Positions 7,543-18,395 of a stretch of DNA of 64,000 nucleotides are shown piece by piece. Source of the DNA: Streptomyces aureus (GTDB lineage: Bacteria > Actinomycetota > Actinomycetes > Streptomycetales > Streptomycetaceae). Position numbers and translations under genes: made by a program. How positions within the stretch are numbered: position 1 is the first letter of the stretch; every line of letters begins with the position of its first letter. Where the stretch lies: assembly GCF_000725495.1 (NCBI RefSeq), contig NZ_JNZD01000013.1, positions 248,001 to 312,000 on the forward strand. Direction: 5' to 3'. The notes beneath the pieces are model-generated. The model had not been told where the DNA came from. It saw nothing but the letters and a program-made list of their open reading frames with translations, and did not search any database.

Positions 7543-10260
7543 TCAGAGCTCGCCGGGGGCGCCGAGGCCGGTCAGGGCGCCGACCGGGTCGAGGTCCGGT
7601 GTGCCGCGGGGCCACCAGTCGTCGTGGCCCGGCTCGGACTCGTAGGCGTACCACAGGCCGTTGCGGCCGAGACGGAGCTGGGCGTGGCCGCGCGGGTGGG
7701 TGAGGTGGTTGCGCCAGGGTCTGAAGGCCGGGAAGTCGGCGGCCATCAGCAGCGGCCGGGCCCGGTCGAACCGGCCCGCCGGGGGGTCCCAAGGCTCCTC
7801 CAGCACGCTGAGCGCCTCGAACCCGCCCTGCCGCCAGGCGGCGACCGCCCGGGCCAGATCGGCCGGGGTACGGCCGGTCGCGGAGGCCAGCGAGGAGTAG
7901 AGGGCGCGGGTGGCGGCGGTCAGCCCCGATCCCGGGCGGGCCGCGGCCACGCGCACCGCGTCCTGCCACAGGGTCAGTTCCGCGACCGGGTCCCGGCCCG
8001 AGGTCAGCAGCGCGTGCGCGCGGGCCGCCGCGTCCGTGGCCAGCTGGTCCAGGGCGAACGCGTCCGGGCCGCCCGGTACGCCCGGGTAGGCCGGCGGCTG
8101 CCCTGGATGCGCGGGCGGCGGCAGCGGAGCGGGGAGGGGCGGCAGCGCGCGCCGGGCCACCGCGTCACTGGCGCGGACGCCGGCCGGCCGGGCCGGTTCC
8201 CGGTCCTGGGCGGCGCGGGCCGCGCGGGTGGCGTTGCGCCGGGAGAGCGCGTCGAGCAGCCCGCGCTCGCCACGGCCGCGCAGCAGGAACAGGACGAAGG
8301 GGTCCTGGTCGAGCAACCGCGCCGTCTGATAGCAGAGAGCCGCCGCGTGCTTGCAGGGGTGCCCGAAGTCGGGGCAGCTGCAATGCGGTTCGAGCTCGCC
8401 GGGGCCCGGAAGCAGGGGGACACCGCAGTCCGCGAGCGACTTGGGCATCTCCTTGTCGAGCAGCGCCGCGATGTGCCCGGGCCGCTCGGCGGCGGCGTCG
8501 ACGAACCGGTCCCAGTCGCCGTCGGTCAGCGTCCGCACCCTGATCTGGACGCGGTACGGCCTCGGCCGGCTCCCGTGGACATAGGCGAGGACCAGACCCG
8601 GCGTGACGGTGACGGCGTCGACGTGTCCGCGCCCGGCGTACGTCCGCCCGCGCGCCAGCCGTGCCGCGTCCAGCGCCCCTTCCTCCAGCGCCGTGATCCA
8701 CGCGTTGCCCCACCACGTCTCCGCGAACGCGCCCTCGTCGCTGACCCGTGCGGGGAAGGCGGGGAACGTACGGCGCAACTCGCCGTCGCGGCCCGGGGAT
8801 CCCATCGAGCGCGGAAGCCGCTCGGCGGGGGCGGTACCGGCCCGTGGAGCGGAGGACACCGGGGACTCGAAGGGCTCCGGAGGCTCCGGGGGCTCGGGGA
8901 ATTCCGCCGACTCCGTTGCCCCGGTGCGGGGTTCGGAGGTGAAGAGCCCCGAGACGAGGGAGCCGACCGTGAACGGCTCGTCGGCCGCCGTCTCCTCTTC
9001 GGACACCTGGTGCGGAGGGTCTTCGAGATGCGGAGGGTCTCCGGCGGGCGCCGGGTGTCCGGGGTCCGCGGGCTCTTCGGGACGGGCCGGGTGCCCCGGG
9101 TGGGCGGCGTCCTCGGCGTGTGGGGGGTGCTGGGGCAGCACGAGGTCCGAGGAGTCCTCGGGGTACGCCGGATGCCCCGGCCGCGGAGAGCCTCCGGTGC
9201 GTGCCGGGCGCGCGAAGTGCCGGCTGTGGTCGGGGTGTTCAGGGTGCGCGGAGGACGTGGAGTGCTCGGGGCTCTCCATGTGCTCGGGGCCCTCCGCGAA
9301 CTCCGCGTACGGGGGGCGTCCGCGTCGACCGGAGCTGCGGTCGACGTGCCGCTCGCGTGTGGTCGCCTGGGCATCGGTGTCCGCCCCCGGAGGAGGTGGT
9401 TCCCCCGTTTCGGCGGCCACGTCGGGCGGCAGCCGGAAGGCGTCCGCGAGCAGGTCGTTGAGCCGGCGCTGCTGGGACGCCCGGTCGCTGGGCGTGGGGT
9501 GCGCGGACCCCCGTCGCCCCCGGGCTCCGGACGGAGACGTCCGGGCGGACCGGCGCCTCTGACCTGGTCCCCCGTCCTCGGACTCCGCCGACCGCTCACC
9601 GCCGCCGTCCGCCTCCGTGGACCGAAGCCGGCGCGCCTCCTCCCGCGCGGCACGCAACGCCTCACGGGCGATGTCACCGGGGCGCGCGCCGCTCCGGGCC
9701 TCCGCGCCGGCGGGAGCGGCCGGGGCCGAGTCCACGGCCGCCGGGGCCGAATCCACCCCCGCCGGGACCGAATCCACCGCCGCAGCCCGGCGCAGAGCCT
9801 CACGGGCCGCGTCGCCCGGCCGCGTTCCCGGTGCGGCGCCCTTCGGGGGTGCGTCGGAGGCGTCGAACATGTCAGAGGCGTCGGAGGCGCCGGGTGTGTC
9901 AGAGGCGTCGGAGTCGGAGGCGTCGAGTACGCCGGGGGCACCGGGCGACGGGGTCGGGGTCAGGGCCGACGAGGCGGACGGCGGACCGCCCACCACCTCC
10001 CCCTCGCCCGGCACACCGGCGCCGGCGCCGCCAACAACGCCACCCCGCTCACCCGCACCCGCACCCGCACCCGCACCCGCACCCGCACCCGCACGATCGT
10101 CCGTCGCGGCCGCCGCGGCCTTCCGGGCGGCGCGCAGGGCCCGGCGGGCCTCGTCTGCGGGGCGGTCGCCGTTCGCCGGACGGCTCGGACCGGCGCCGTC
10201 GGCCGGTGCGTCGGTTCCTGCCCCGGGCACGCCGGTCTCCTCTCCCCCGGTCCCGGTCAT
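7543..10260 (-). CDS. SWIM zinc-finger protein with long disordered repeat-rich region
   Basis: The 905-residue product contains the SWIM signature CSCPDFGHPCKH at about residues 626-637 (CxCx(n)CxH, zinc-binding). It is preceded by a conserved segment beginning FAETWWGNAWITALEEG that is typical of actinobacterial SWIM proteins paired with SNF2 helicases. The N-terminal ~490 residues are disordered: Gly-Ala dipeptides encoded by a hexamer array, repeated Asp-Ala-Ser units, and a His/Pro/Glu-rich tract with many HPEHP-like steps. That is much longer than needed for the core fold. Its ATG overlaps the stop of the upstream SNF2 gene (10257-10260), so the two are translationally coupled and probably act together on DNA or chromatin. 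The exact role is unknown. Confidence 0.9.
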   Translation of the reverse strand: MTGTGGEETGVPGAGTDAPADGAGPSRPANGDRPADEARRALRAARKAAAAATDDRAGAGAGAGAGAGAGERGGVVGGAGAGVPGEGEVVGGPPSASSALTPTPSPGAPGVLDASDSDASDTPGASDASDMFDASDAPPKGAAPGTRPGDAAREALRRAAAVDSVPAGVDSAPAAVDSAPAAPAGAEARSGARPGDIAREALRAAREEARRLRSTEADGGGERSAESEDGGPGQRRRSARTSPSGARGRRGSAHPTPSDRASQQRRLNDLLADAFRLPPDVAAETGEPPPPGADTDAQATTRERHVDRSSGRRGRPPYAEFAEGPEHMESPEHSTSSAHPEHPDHSRHFARPARTGGSPRPGHPAYPEDSSDLVLPQHPPHAEDAAHPGHPARPEEPADPGHPAPAGDPPHLEDPPHQVSEEETAADEPFTVGSLVSGLFTSEPRTGATESAEFPEPPEPPEPFESPVSSAPRAGTAPAERLPRSMGSPGRDGELRRTFPAFPARVSDEGAFAETWWGNAWITALEEGALDAARLARGRTYAGRGHVDAVTVTPGLVLAYVHGSRPRPYRVQIRVRTLTDGDWDRFVDAAAERPGHIAALLDKEMPKSLADCGVPLLPGPGELEPHCSCPDFGHPCKHAAALCYQTARLLDQDPFVLFLLRGRGERGLLDALSRRNATRAARAAQDREPARPAGVRASDAVARRALPPLPAPLPPPAHPGQPPAYPGVPGGPDAFALDQLATDAAARAHALLTSGRDPVAELTLWQDAVRVAAARPGSGLTAATRALYSSLASATGRTPADLARAVAAWRQGGFEALSVLEEPWDPPAGRFDRARPLLMAADFPAFRPWRNHLTHPRGHAQLRLGRNGLWYAYESEPGHDDWWPRGTPDLDPVGALTGLGAPGEL
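10051..10094. repeat. Hexanucleotide array (ACCCGC)7 inside the SWIM gene
   Basis: Seven perfect copies of ACCCGC plus two bases encode an alternating Gly-Ala tract near residue 60 of the SWIM protein. A six-base unit cannot shift the reading frame when copies are gained or lost, so the tract length can vary freely. Confidence 0.9.
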
Positions 10261-13238
10261 GCCGTCCTCCGGAGCGAGACGAGGTCGGACAGCTCACGGT
10301 CGGTGAGCTCCGTCAGGGACGCCTCGCCGGAACCGAGGATCGCGTCGGCGAGAGCCCGCTTCGCCTCCAGCATCTCGGCGATCCGGTCCTCGACCGTGCC
10401 CTCGGTGATGAGCCGGTGCACCTGGACGGGCTGGGTCTGGCCGATACGGTAGGCGCGGTCGGTGGCCTGCTCCTCGACCGCGGGGTTCCACCAGCGGTCG
10501 AAGTGGACGACATGGCCGGCACGGGTGAGGTTCAGACCGGTCCCGGCCGCCTTGAGCGACAGCACCAGGACGGGCGTCGCCCCGCTCTGGAACCGGTCCA
10601 CCATGTGCTCACGCTCGGCGACCGGCGTACCGCCGTGCAGGAGCTCGACCGGGACGGCGCGGGCCGCCAGGTGCTCGGTGATCAGGCGGGCCATTCCCAC
10701 GTACTGGGTGAAGACGAGGGCCGAACCGTCCTCGGCGAGCAGGGTGTCCAGCAGTTCGTCGAGCAGGGCCAGTTTGCCCGAGCGGGCGGAGGTCCCGAGC
10801 GCGGCCTGCCGGGCCTCCTCCTTCAGGAACAGGGCCGGGTGGTTGCAGATCTGCTTGAGCGAGGTCAGCAGCTTCAGGACCAGTCCCCGGCGGGCGATGC
10901 CGTCGCTGGTCTCGATGGCCAGCAGGGACTCACGGACCACCGCCTCGTACAGGGAGGCCTGTTCGCGGGTGAGCGGGACGGGGTGGTCCGTCTCGGTCTT
11001 CGGCGGGAGCTCGGGGACGATGCCGGGGTCGGACTTCTTGCGGCGGAGCAGGAACGGGCGGATCAGCCGCGCCAGCCGGGCCACGGCCTCCTCGTCCTCG
11101 CCGTTCTCCACGGCGCGGGCGTGCCGGGCGCGGAAGGACTTGAGGGGGCCGAGCAGCCCCGGGGTCGTCCAGTCGAGCAGCGCCCACAGTTCGGAGAGGT
11201 TGTTCTCCACGGGGGTGCCGGTGAGTGCGACCCGCGCGGGGGCCGGGATGGTCCGCAGGGCCTTCGCCGTGGCCGAGTACGGGTTCTTGACGTGCTGTGC
11301 CTCGTCCGCGACGACCATGCCCCAGGGCTGGTCGGCGAGGTGGGCGGCGGCCGACCGCATCGTGCCGTACGTGGTGAGGACGAACCCGCCGTCGAGTCCG
11401 TCGAGCGTGCGGTCGGGGCCGTGGAAGCGGCGCACGGGGACTCCGGGCGCGAAACGGGTGATCTCCCGCTGCCAGTTGCCGAGGAGGGAGGCGGGACAGA
11501 CCACCAGCGTCGGTTCGCTGCGGGCCCGCTTCAGGTGGAGCGCGATGAGCGTGACGGTCTTGCCGAGGCCCATGTCGTCGGCGAGGCAGCCGCCGAGGCC
11601 GAGGGAGGTCATGAGGTCCAGCCAGGCGAGACCGCGGAGTTGGTAGTCCCGGAGCCGGGCGTCCAGGCCGGGCGGGGGCTCGACGGGGGTCACGCCCGCG
11701 GTGAGGCGGTCGCGCAGCACGGCGAGGGCCCCGACCGGCACCGCCTCGACCGTCTCGCCGTCGACCTCGGCGGTTCCGGTGAGCGCGACGGAGAGGGCGT
11801 CCACCGGGTCGAGCAGTCCCAGTTCGCGCTTGCGGGCCTTGCGGACGAGGGCGGGGTCGACGAGGACCCACTGGTCGCGCAGCCGGACGACCGGCCGGTG
11901 GGCCTCGGCCAGGGCGTCCATCTCGGCCTCGCTCAGCGGATCGCCGCCGAGGGCCAGCTGCCACCGGAACTGGAGGAGTTCCTCGCTCTCGAAGAAGCCG
12001 GTCCCGTCGGTCGCCGATCCGGGAGCGGGACGGACGACCGCCGCGGCGCTCAGGTCCTGCGCCAGGTCCCGGGGCCAGTGCACGGCGACACCGGCCGCGC
12101 CGAGCCGGGTCGCGGCGACCCCGAGCAGGTCGGACAGCTCCTCCTCGGAGAGGGCGAGCACGTCCGGCACGTCCTGTTCGGACAGCCGGTCGAGGGGCGG
12201 CCAGACCCGGGCGGCGCGCCGGACGGCGAGGGCTGCGTCGACGTGGGCGCGGGGTCCGAACACGGTGTCGGCGTCTCCCGCCCACAGGGCGGCGGCGTCG
12301 ACCACGAGGGTGGGGTCGGCGAGGCTGTGCACCTGGACGACGGCGGCGCCCGCCCGGCGTGCGCCCTCGCCGTCGTCGAAGAGCTGATGGGCGGACAGGT
12401 CCAGCCGCAGCGAGATCCGTACGCCCGCGTCCATGCCGGCGGCGACCTCGGCGGCCCAGTCCTGGGCGCCGGTCAGCCGCTGCGGCGCGCGGGCGGCGAA
12501 GGGCCTGCCGCCCGTGTACGGAGCGGCGGGCGTGCGGGGCAGGGTGTCGGCGACCGCGTCCAGGAAGGATCGCATCAGGGCTTCCGGCTCGGGCAGCCGG
12601 ATCGGCCCCTTGCCGGGCAGGGGGACGGCGTGTCCCTCGTACGGAAGGGCTTCGGCGAGCGACCGCAGGTGGGCGATGTCCTCCGGGTCCAGGGGGCCCG
12701 CGCGCCAGGCGTCGAAGCCGTCCGGGGTGATCCCGGGCAGCAGGCGTCCGCGCGCGACCAGGCGCAGGGCGTGGAGGGCGGCGGCGCCCCAGCAGGCGGT
12801 GGCGGGGTGGGCCGCGGGGTCCCGCCGGGCCCCGGACAACAGGGGCAGGGCCTCGGCCAGGGAGAGGACGCGGGCGGGGACCGTGCCCCGGCGGACGCCC
12901 GAACCGTGCGGTCGTACGACCGTCAGTTCGGTGTGCTCGTCGGCGGCCGTCCCCGGCTCGGGTGCGGGCGCGGTGGCGCCCGCGGGATGGTCCTCCGACA
13001 GCGGGGTGTCCCCGGTGGGCAGGGGTTCCCCTTCCGGGTCCCAGAAGGCGACACGTCCCTCGCGGGGCAGGGAGGCGGGCAGGAAGACGGCGGCGAGCCG
13101 TGCGGACGGCGGGCGGCTCGGGAGGGTGCGGGCGGCCTCGTGCTTGCGGGGATCGGCCGCGGGCGCGGAGCGCGCCGGGGCCGAGGGCGCGCCGACGGAA
13201 GGCATCCGTGCCGTCGCCACGTCCATGCCCTCGCGCAT
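10257..13238 (-). CDS. SNF2/RapA-type DEAD/DEAH-box helicase-like ATPase
   Basis: This is a superfamily-2 SNF2 ATPase. It has Walker A DDMGLGKTVTLIAL, motif II VVADEAQHVKN, a FDRWWNPAVEEQATDRAYRIG segment split over the C-terminal lobe, and the RIGQTQPVQVHRL motif typical of SNF2 enzymes. It likely translocates on double-stranded DNA to remodel protein-DNA complexes. The reading frame is open upstream to 13313, but ATG at 13238 has GGAGG eight nt upstream and is preferred, giving 993 residues. Its stop overlaps the ATG of the SWIM gene by four bases. The helicase plus SWIM pair is recurrent in Streptomyces; its biological role is not settled. Confidence 0.93.
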   Translation of the reverse strand: MREGMDVATARMPSVGAPSAPARSAPAADPRKHEAARTLPSRPPSARLAAVFLPASLPREGRVAFWDPEGEPLPTGDTPLSEDHPAGATAPAPEPGTAADEHTELTVVRPHGSGVRRGTVPARVLSLAEALPLLSGARRDPAAHPATACWGAAALHALRLVARGRLLPGITPDGFDAWRAGPLDPEDIAHLRSLAEALPYEGHAVPLPGKGPIRLPEPEALMRSFLDAVADTLPRTPAAPYTGGRPFAARAPQRLTGAQDWAAEVAAGMDAGVRISLRLDLSAHQLFDDGEGARRAGAAVVQVHSLADPTLVVDAAALWAGDADTVFGPRAHVDAALAVRRAARVWPPLDRLSEQDVPDVLALSEEELSDLLGVAATRLGAAGVAVHWPRDLAQDLSAAAVVRPAPGSATDGTGFFESEELLQFRWQLALGGDPLSEAEMDALAEAHRPVVRLRDQWVLVDPALVRKARKRELGLLDPVDALSVALTGTAEVDGETVEAVPVGALAVLRDRLTAGVTPVEPPPGLDARLRDYQLRGLAWLDLMTSLGLGGCLADDMGLGKTVTLIALHLKRARSEPTLVVCPASLLGNWQREITRFAPGVPVRRFHGPDRTLDGLDGGFVLTTYGTMRSAAAHLADQPWGMVVADEAQHVKNPYSATAKALRTIPAPARVALTGTPVENNLSELWALLDWTTPGLLGPLKSFRARHARAVENGEDEEAVARLARLIRPFLLRRKKSDPGIVPELPPKTETDHPVPLTREQASLYEAVVRESLLAIETSDGIARRGLVLKLLTSLKQICNHPALFLKEEARQAALGTSARSGKLALLDELLDTLLAEDGSALVFTQYVGMARLITEHLAARAVPVELLHGGTPVAEREHMVDRFQSGATPVLVLSLKAAGTGLNLTRAGHVVHFDRWWNPAVEEQATDRAYRIGQTQPVQVHRLITEGTVEDRIAEMLEAKRALADAILGSGEASLTELTDRELSDLVSLRRTA

Positions 13239-13469
13239 ACGCCCCACCTCCCGCCCGTCGGTCGAATCAGTTGTCTTCGACTCTACGGGCGGGGTCTGAC
13301 AACCGGCTCCCACGGCCGTGCGGGGCGGCCCCGGCCCGGGACGGGTCGACCCGGGCCGGCGCGAGCGAAGCCGGACCGTACGAGGCCGGACCGCCCGGCC
13401 CGGGGCCTTCGAGCCCCCGCCGGAGCCGTCGCGGCCCGGCCCGAACCGCCGCGCTCCGGACCGCCCCGG

Positions 13470-14051
13470 CTACGGAATCGTGCGCGAGACGATGTACACC
13501 ATGGGGTGGTCCGTCTCCGAGCCGTTCACCACTATGTCCTGGGTGGGCGCCGGGTCCTTCTGCTTGTGGACGAGCCCCCACCAGGGGCCGACCCCCGTGA
13601 ACTCCCAGCCGACGACGTTCTGGTTGCGGTCGCTGATGGTGAGGTGGTCCTTCTTCAGGGCGGAGCGGGAGGTGCCGACGCCCTTGAGGAACTGGTCGAG
13701 GCCGGCCTGGGTGGTCCCGAACTGGACGTACAGCCGGCTGGTCTTCCAGTTGTTCGTCTCGTAGTAGGCGACGTCGGTCGACTTGCCGGGGATCGGCACC
13801 TGGTAGAGACGGCGCTGGACGCGCGAGGGCCAGCCCGCGGTGAGGCCGGTCGCCGAGTACTTCTTCTCCTTGTCCTTGCCGCTGTTGCGGCTCTGGTCGG
13901 CGGAGATCACCAGGTAGCCGGCCGGCACCCCGATGAGCAGCACGATGATCAGCAGGGTCAGGGCGCGGCGGCGGAACCTGTGGCGCGGGTCCTCGGGGGG
14001 CCGCTGGGGCTCGTCCGGGGACGTCGCCTGACGGGGGAGCGAGGCGGTCAC
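13470..14051 (-). CDS. Membrane-anchored conserved hypothetical protein
   Basis: The 193-residue protein has a basic, Pro-rich N-terminus, one transmembrane helix (ALTLLIIVLLIGVPAGYLV, about 30-48) and an extracytoplasmic domain rich in Tyr, Trp and Thr. No family is recognised. The GTG start at 14051 overlaps the stop of the ROK gene (GTGA), indicating translational coupling, while the upstream parts of the frame are out-of-frame shadows of that gene. It could be a cell-envelope accessory of the sugar locus, but no function can be assigned. Confidence 0.75.
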   Translation of the reverse strand: MTASLPRQATSPDEPQRPPEDPRHRFRRRALTLLIIVLLIGVPAGYLVISADQSRNSGKDKEKKYSATGLTAGWPSRVQRRLYQVPIPGKSTDVAYYETNNWKTSRLYVQFGTTQAGLDQFLKGVGTSRSALKKDHLTISDRNQNVVGWEFTGVGPWWGLVHKQKDPAPTQDIVVNGSETDHPMVYIVSRTIP

Positions 14052-15235
14052 TGCGTCTCCTGCTGGGTCGTGCGGCGGGCCTCGGCGTAGCGCTCGTAGC
14101 GTTCGTAGCGCTCGACCCGGCGGCGCTTGGCGCGCCGGAAGCGGCGGGCGACGAGACGGGCGAGGTCGGCGGCGCCGACCATGCCGGCCTCGGGTCCGAG
14201 CTGGGCGCGGGCGATCCGCGCCTCGGGGCGGTAGCCGCGGCCCGTGAGGTGCCGGCGGAAGGCGTCGCGGGCGGGACCGATCAGCAGGTCGTCGGCGGCG
14301 CTCACGCCGCCGCCGATGACGAAGCAGGAGGGGTCGAGCGCGGCGGCCAGGTTGGCGATGCCGACGCCGAGCCACTGGCCGATGTCCTGGAGGAGCTCGA
14401 CGCACATGGCGTCGCCCTCGCGGGCCAGCTCGGTGATCATCGGTCCGGTGATGTCACCGACGTTGCCCTTGACGTGCTCGATGATCCCGAAGGCCACCGG
14501 GGAGTCGGCGGCGGCGAGTTCGCGGGCCTCGCGGACCAGCGCGTTGCCGGAGCTGTACTGCTCCCAGCAGCCGCGGTTGCCGCACGGGCAGCGGTGGCCG
14601 CCGGGCACGACCTGCATGTGGCCGAACTCGCCGGCGACCCCGAACTTGCCGCGCTTGACCTGGCCGTCCTCGAGGATCGCGCCCCCGATGCCGGTGCCGA
14701 GCGTGATCATCACGAGGTGGTCCTCGCCGCGGCCGGCGCCGAAACGCCACTCGGCCCAGGCGGCTGCGTTGGCGTCGTTGTCGACGAGGACGGGGACCGC
14801 GAGCCGTCCGGCGAGCCGGTCGCGGAGCGGCTCGTTGCGCCAGGACAGGTGGGGGGCGAAGAGGATGCGGTTGCGCTCCGCGTCGACCCAGCCGGCCGCC
14901 CCGATGCCGACGGCGTGCACGTCGTGCCGGTCGGAGAGGTCGAGGACCAGCTCGACGATGGTGTCCTCGACGACCTTGGGGCTCTTGGACTTGTCCGGCG
15001 TCTCGGCGCGGACCTTCTCCAGGATGTTGCCGTCGGCGTCCACGACGCCCGCCATCACCTTCGTGCCGCCGATGTCGATGCCGACGGTGGGGACGCGGGG
15101 TGCCGTGAGGTGGGAGCGGCGCTCGCGGGTGCCCACGGTCCGCAGGACGGTGGCCCGCGCGGAGCCCATGGGGGTGCCCGCCGCGCGTGCGGAGCCGAGC
15201 GCTCGGGGCAGCGCGAGGTCGCGGTAGGTGCTCAT
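14048..15235 (-). CDS. ROK-family sugar kinase
   Basis: The 395-residue protein carries the ROK phosphate loop GIDIGGTKVMAGVVD, the catalytic-base segment DNDANAAAWAEWRFG, the ITLGTGIGGAIL loop, and the zinc motif CPCGNRGCWEQYSSG (CxCGxxGCxE). No N-terminal winged helix is present, so it is a kinase rather than a NagC/XylR-like repressor; glucokinase-like activity on a hexose is expected. It has about 55 extra N-terminal residues compared with typical ROK kinases, and an Arg/Tyr/Glu-rich tail in which an ERYERYERY unit repeats. It lies downstream of the sugar ABC transporter genes on the same strand (129-nt gap) and would phosphorylate the imported sugar. Confidence 0.9.
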   Translation of the reverse strand: MSTYRDLALPRALGSARAAGTPMGSARATVLRTVGTRERRSHLTAPRVPTVGIDIGGTKVMAGVVDADGNILEKVRAETPDKSKSPKVVEDTIVELVLDLSDRHDVHAVGIGAAGWVDAERNRILFAPHLSWRNEPLRDRLAGRLAVPVLVDNDANAAAWAEWRFGAGRGEDHLVMITLGTGIGGAILEDGQVKRGKFGVAGEFGHMQVVPGGHRCPCGNRGCWEQYSSGNALVREARELAAADSPVAFGIIEHVKGNVGDITGPMITELAREGDAMCVELLQDIGQWLGVGIANLAAALDPSCFVIGGGVSAADDLLIGPARDAFRRHLTGRGYRPEARIARAQLGPEAGMVGAADLARLVARRFRRAKRRRVERYERYERYAEARRTTQQETQ

Positions 15236-15364
15236 CGCGCCGATTCTGCCCTACGCCGCACCGGCGCCGCATCGTGGAAGCACGGTGACGCCTGTGACGT
15301 GTGGGCCCCTTGTGACCCGGTCCGGCCGGTCCGCGCAGCCGTCCGGGTCACCTGCCCGCACCCC

Positions 15365-16179
<815 letters not shown>

Positions 16180-16183
<4 letters not shown>

Positions 16184-17235
16184 TTCGCGGCCTCCGCGCG
16201 CTTGCGGACCCAGTGGTTGAGCAGGGTCGCGAGGAGCAGCATCACGCCGAGGAAGAACGTGAACCAGTCCGGGTTCCACTCGGCGAAGACGATGCCCTTG
16301 CTGACCATGCCGAAGATCAGCGCGCCCACGGCCGCGCCGATCGCGGAGCCGTAGCCGCCGGTGATCAGACAGCCGCCGATGACGGCGGCGATGATGTAGA
16401 TCAGCTCGTTGCCGACGCCCTCGCCCGACTGCACGACGTCGAACGAGAACAGCAGGTGCTGGCCGGAGATCCAGGCGCCGAGGGCGACGCCCATGTAGAG
16501 GCCGATCTTGGTCCGGTCGACCGGGACGCCGACCGCGCGGGCCGCCTCCTCGCCACCGCCGACCGCGTAGATCCAGTTGCCGGCACGGGTGCGCAGCAGG
16601 ATCCAGGTGGCCACGGCGACCAGGACCAGCCACCACAGGATCGTGATCTTGAAGTCGACGCCGCCGATCGTGACCGTCGAGGCGAAGACGGCCCGGGCGG
16701 AGGAGAAGCCCTCCATGTCGGCGATCGACTTGGTGGAGACGGTACCGCTGATCAGCTTGGTGAAGCCGAGGTTCATGCCGGTCAGCATCAGGAAGGTGCC
16801 GAGCGTGATGATGAAGCTCGGCGGGTCCGTGCGGGTCAGCATGACCCCGTTGAAGACGCCGATCGCGAGGGTGACGGCCAGCGAGACGAACACGCCGACC
16901 CAGACGTTCGCGGTCATCTGGTAGCTGAACATCGACGAGATCAGCGCGGAGCTGGTCACCATGACACCGGCGGAGAGGTCGAACTCGCCGCCGATCATCA
17001 GCAGCGCGACCGGGACGGCCATGATGCCGATGGTCGACGCCGCGTACAGGACGGTGCTGAGGCTCGCGGGCCGGACGAAGCTGTCCGCGAAGACGGCGAA
17101 GAAGACGAAGACCGCGACCGCGCCGACGACGGAGCCGAGTTCGGGGCGGCTCAGCAGCCTGCGCAGGGGCGAGGTCCTCAGGAGGCGTTCGTCGGTCCGG
17201 GGGCCGGGAGCCGGAGCGGGTGCCGTGGCGGTCAT
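16180..17235 (-). CDS. Sugar ABC transporter permease (RbsC/FrcB type)
   Basis: The 351-residue integral membrane protein shows about ten hydrophobic helices, with the family segment [13 protein letters not shown] after the second helix and [23 protein letters not shown] near the end. Both are characteristic of CUT2-class permeases. ATG at 17235 overlaps the stop of the binding-protein gene (ATGA) and its own stop overlaps the ATPase start, so the three transporter genes are translated as a coupled set. It forms the membrane channel for a monosaccharide or polyol; the divergent dehydrogenase hints at an inositol-like substrate, which is inference. Confidence 0.94.
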
Positions 17236-18236
17236 CGCGTCCCCCGCCCCGCGTACTGCTCCAGCTCGGAGGCCTGGTCCTTGGTGACGATCTGCGGTCC
17301 GGTCAGGACGGGCTTGCCGCCGCCGAGGACGTCGGCGTTGTACTTGTGGAGCCAGAGCAGGTCGACGGCCTCGTAGCCCTGGAGGTAGGGCTGCTGGTCG
17401 ACGGCGAGGCCGAGGGTGCCGTCCTTCAGCTCGGCGGCGACCTTGGCGTTCAGGTCGAAGGTGTCGACCTCGGCCTTGCTGCGCGCGTCCTGCCGGGCCT
17501 TGACCGCGGTGTCCGCGAACGGCGCGCCGAGCGTGACGACGGCGTCGATCGAGGAGTCCGCCTGGAGCTTGGAGCCGATCGAGGACTGGACACCCGGCAT
17601 GTCGGTGCCCTGGACGTACAGATTCTGCACGGTGCCGTGGAAGGTCTTCCTGATACCGGCGCAGCGCTGCTCGTGTCCGACGTTGCCCTGCTCGTGCAGG
17701 ACGCACAGGGCCTTCTTGCGGCCCCGCCGGTTCAGCTCGTCACCAACGGCCTCGCCGGCGATCGTCTCGTCCTGGCCGATGTGGGTGAGGGCGCCGAACG
17801 CCTTGGACTCGGCGGACCCGGAGTTCACCGTGATCACCGGGATGCCGGCCTTGCGGGCGCGCGCGACGGCGGCCTTCATCGCGTCGGGCTTGGCGAGCGT
17901 GACGATGATGCCGTCGACCTTCTTGTCGACGGCGGCGTCGACGAGCTGCGCCTGCTGCTGTGCCTCGTCGTCGTGCGAGTACAGGAAGTTGATGTTGTCC
18001 TTGACGGCGGCCTGCTTCGCACCGTTCTGGACGATGTCCCAGAAGGTGTCGCCATCGCCCGAGTGCGTGATCATCGCGAAGGTCCACCGGGGCGTGTTCA
18101 CCGCGGCCCTCCCCTCGGCCGCCGCCGCTCTGCGGGCGTCCTCGGCTCGCTTCCCCCCGGTGCTGCTGCATCCCGCGAGGGACGCCGTCAGCGCCCCCGC
18201 CAGCGCGATGCCCACCCAGGTCCGTGTCCGTGCCAC
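17232..18236 (-). CDS. Sugar ABC transporter substrate-binding lipoprotein
   Basis: The GTG at 18236 opens a 334-residue protein with a lipoprotein signal ([20 protein letters not shown] then lipobox LAGC). The mature part is a periplasmic-binding-protein type 1 fold of the RbsB/MglB group: [36 protein letters not shown] and [11 protein letters not shown] are recognisable strands. It is expected to be anchored outside the membrane and to deliver a sugar to the permease. Frame upstream of the GTG lacks a signal and is not used. It is the first transporter gene downstream of the GntR regulator. Confidence 0.92.
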   Translation of the reverse strand: MARTRTWVGIALAGALTASLAGCSSTGGKRAEDARRAAAAEGRAAVNTPRWTFAMITHSGDGDTFWDIVQNGAKQAAVKDNINFLYSHDDEAQQQAQLVDAAVDKKVDGIIVTLAKPDAMKAAVARARKAGIPVITVNSGSAESKAFGALTHIGQDETIAGEAVGDELNRRGRKKALCVLHEQGNVGHEQRCAGIRKTFHGTVQNLYVQGTDMPGVQSSIGSKLQADSSIDAVVTLGAPFADTAVKARQDARSKAEVDTFDLNAKVAAELKDGTLGLAVDQQPYLQGYEAVDLLWLHKYNADVLGGGKPVLTGPQIVTKDQASELEQYAGRGTR

Positions 18237-18395
18237 GAGGCCGTGCCCTTCTTGCCGTGCTCCTGGTCTGCCGGGCCGTGCGAACCGGCCCGGGGGCCCT
18301 TCCGCGGGCCCTTGGGAACCGGTTTCGTACCGGCCCAAACGACCAAGTATCGATCATTGGGACCATCCGCCCAAATCACGACCGGGGAGCCGTTC

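Noticed and set aside
9831..14090. 1419-residue plus-strand open frame
   Set aside because: Antisense to the SWIM and SNF2 genes; long only because GC-rich antisense frames lack stops.
14048..15235. ROK repressor (NagC/CsnR type) rather than kinase
   Set aside because: No N-terminal winged helix; the N-terminal extension has no helix-turn-helix character.
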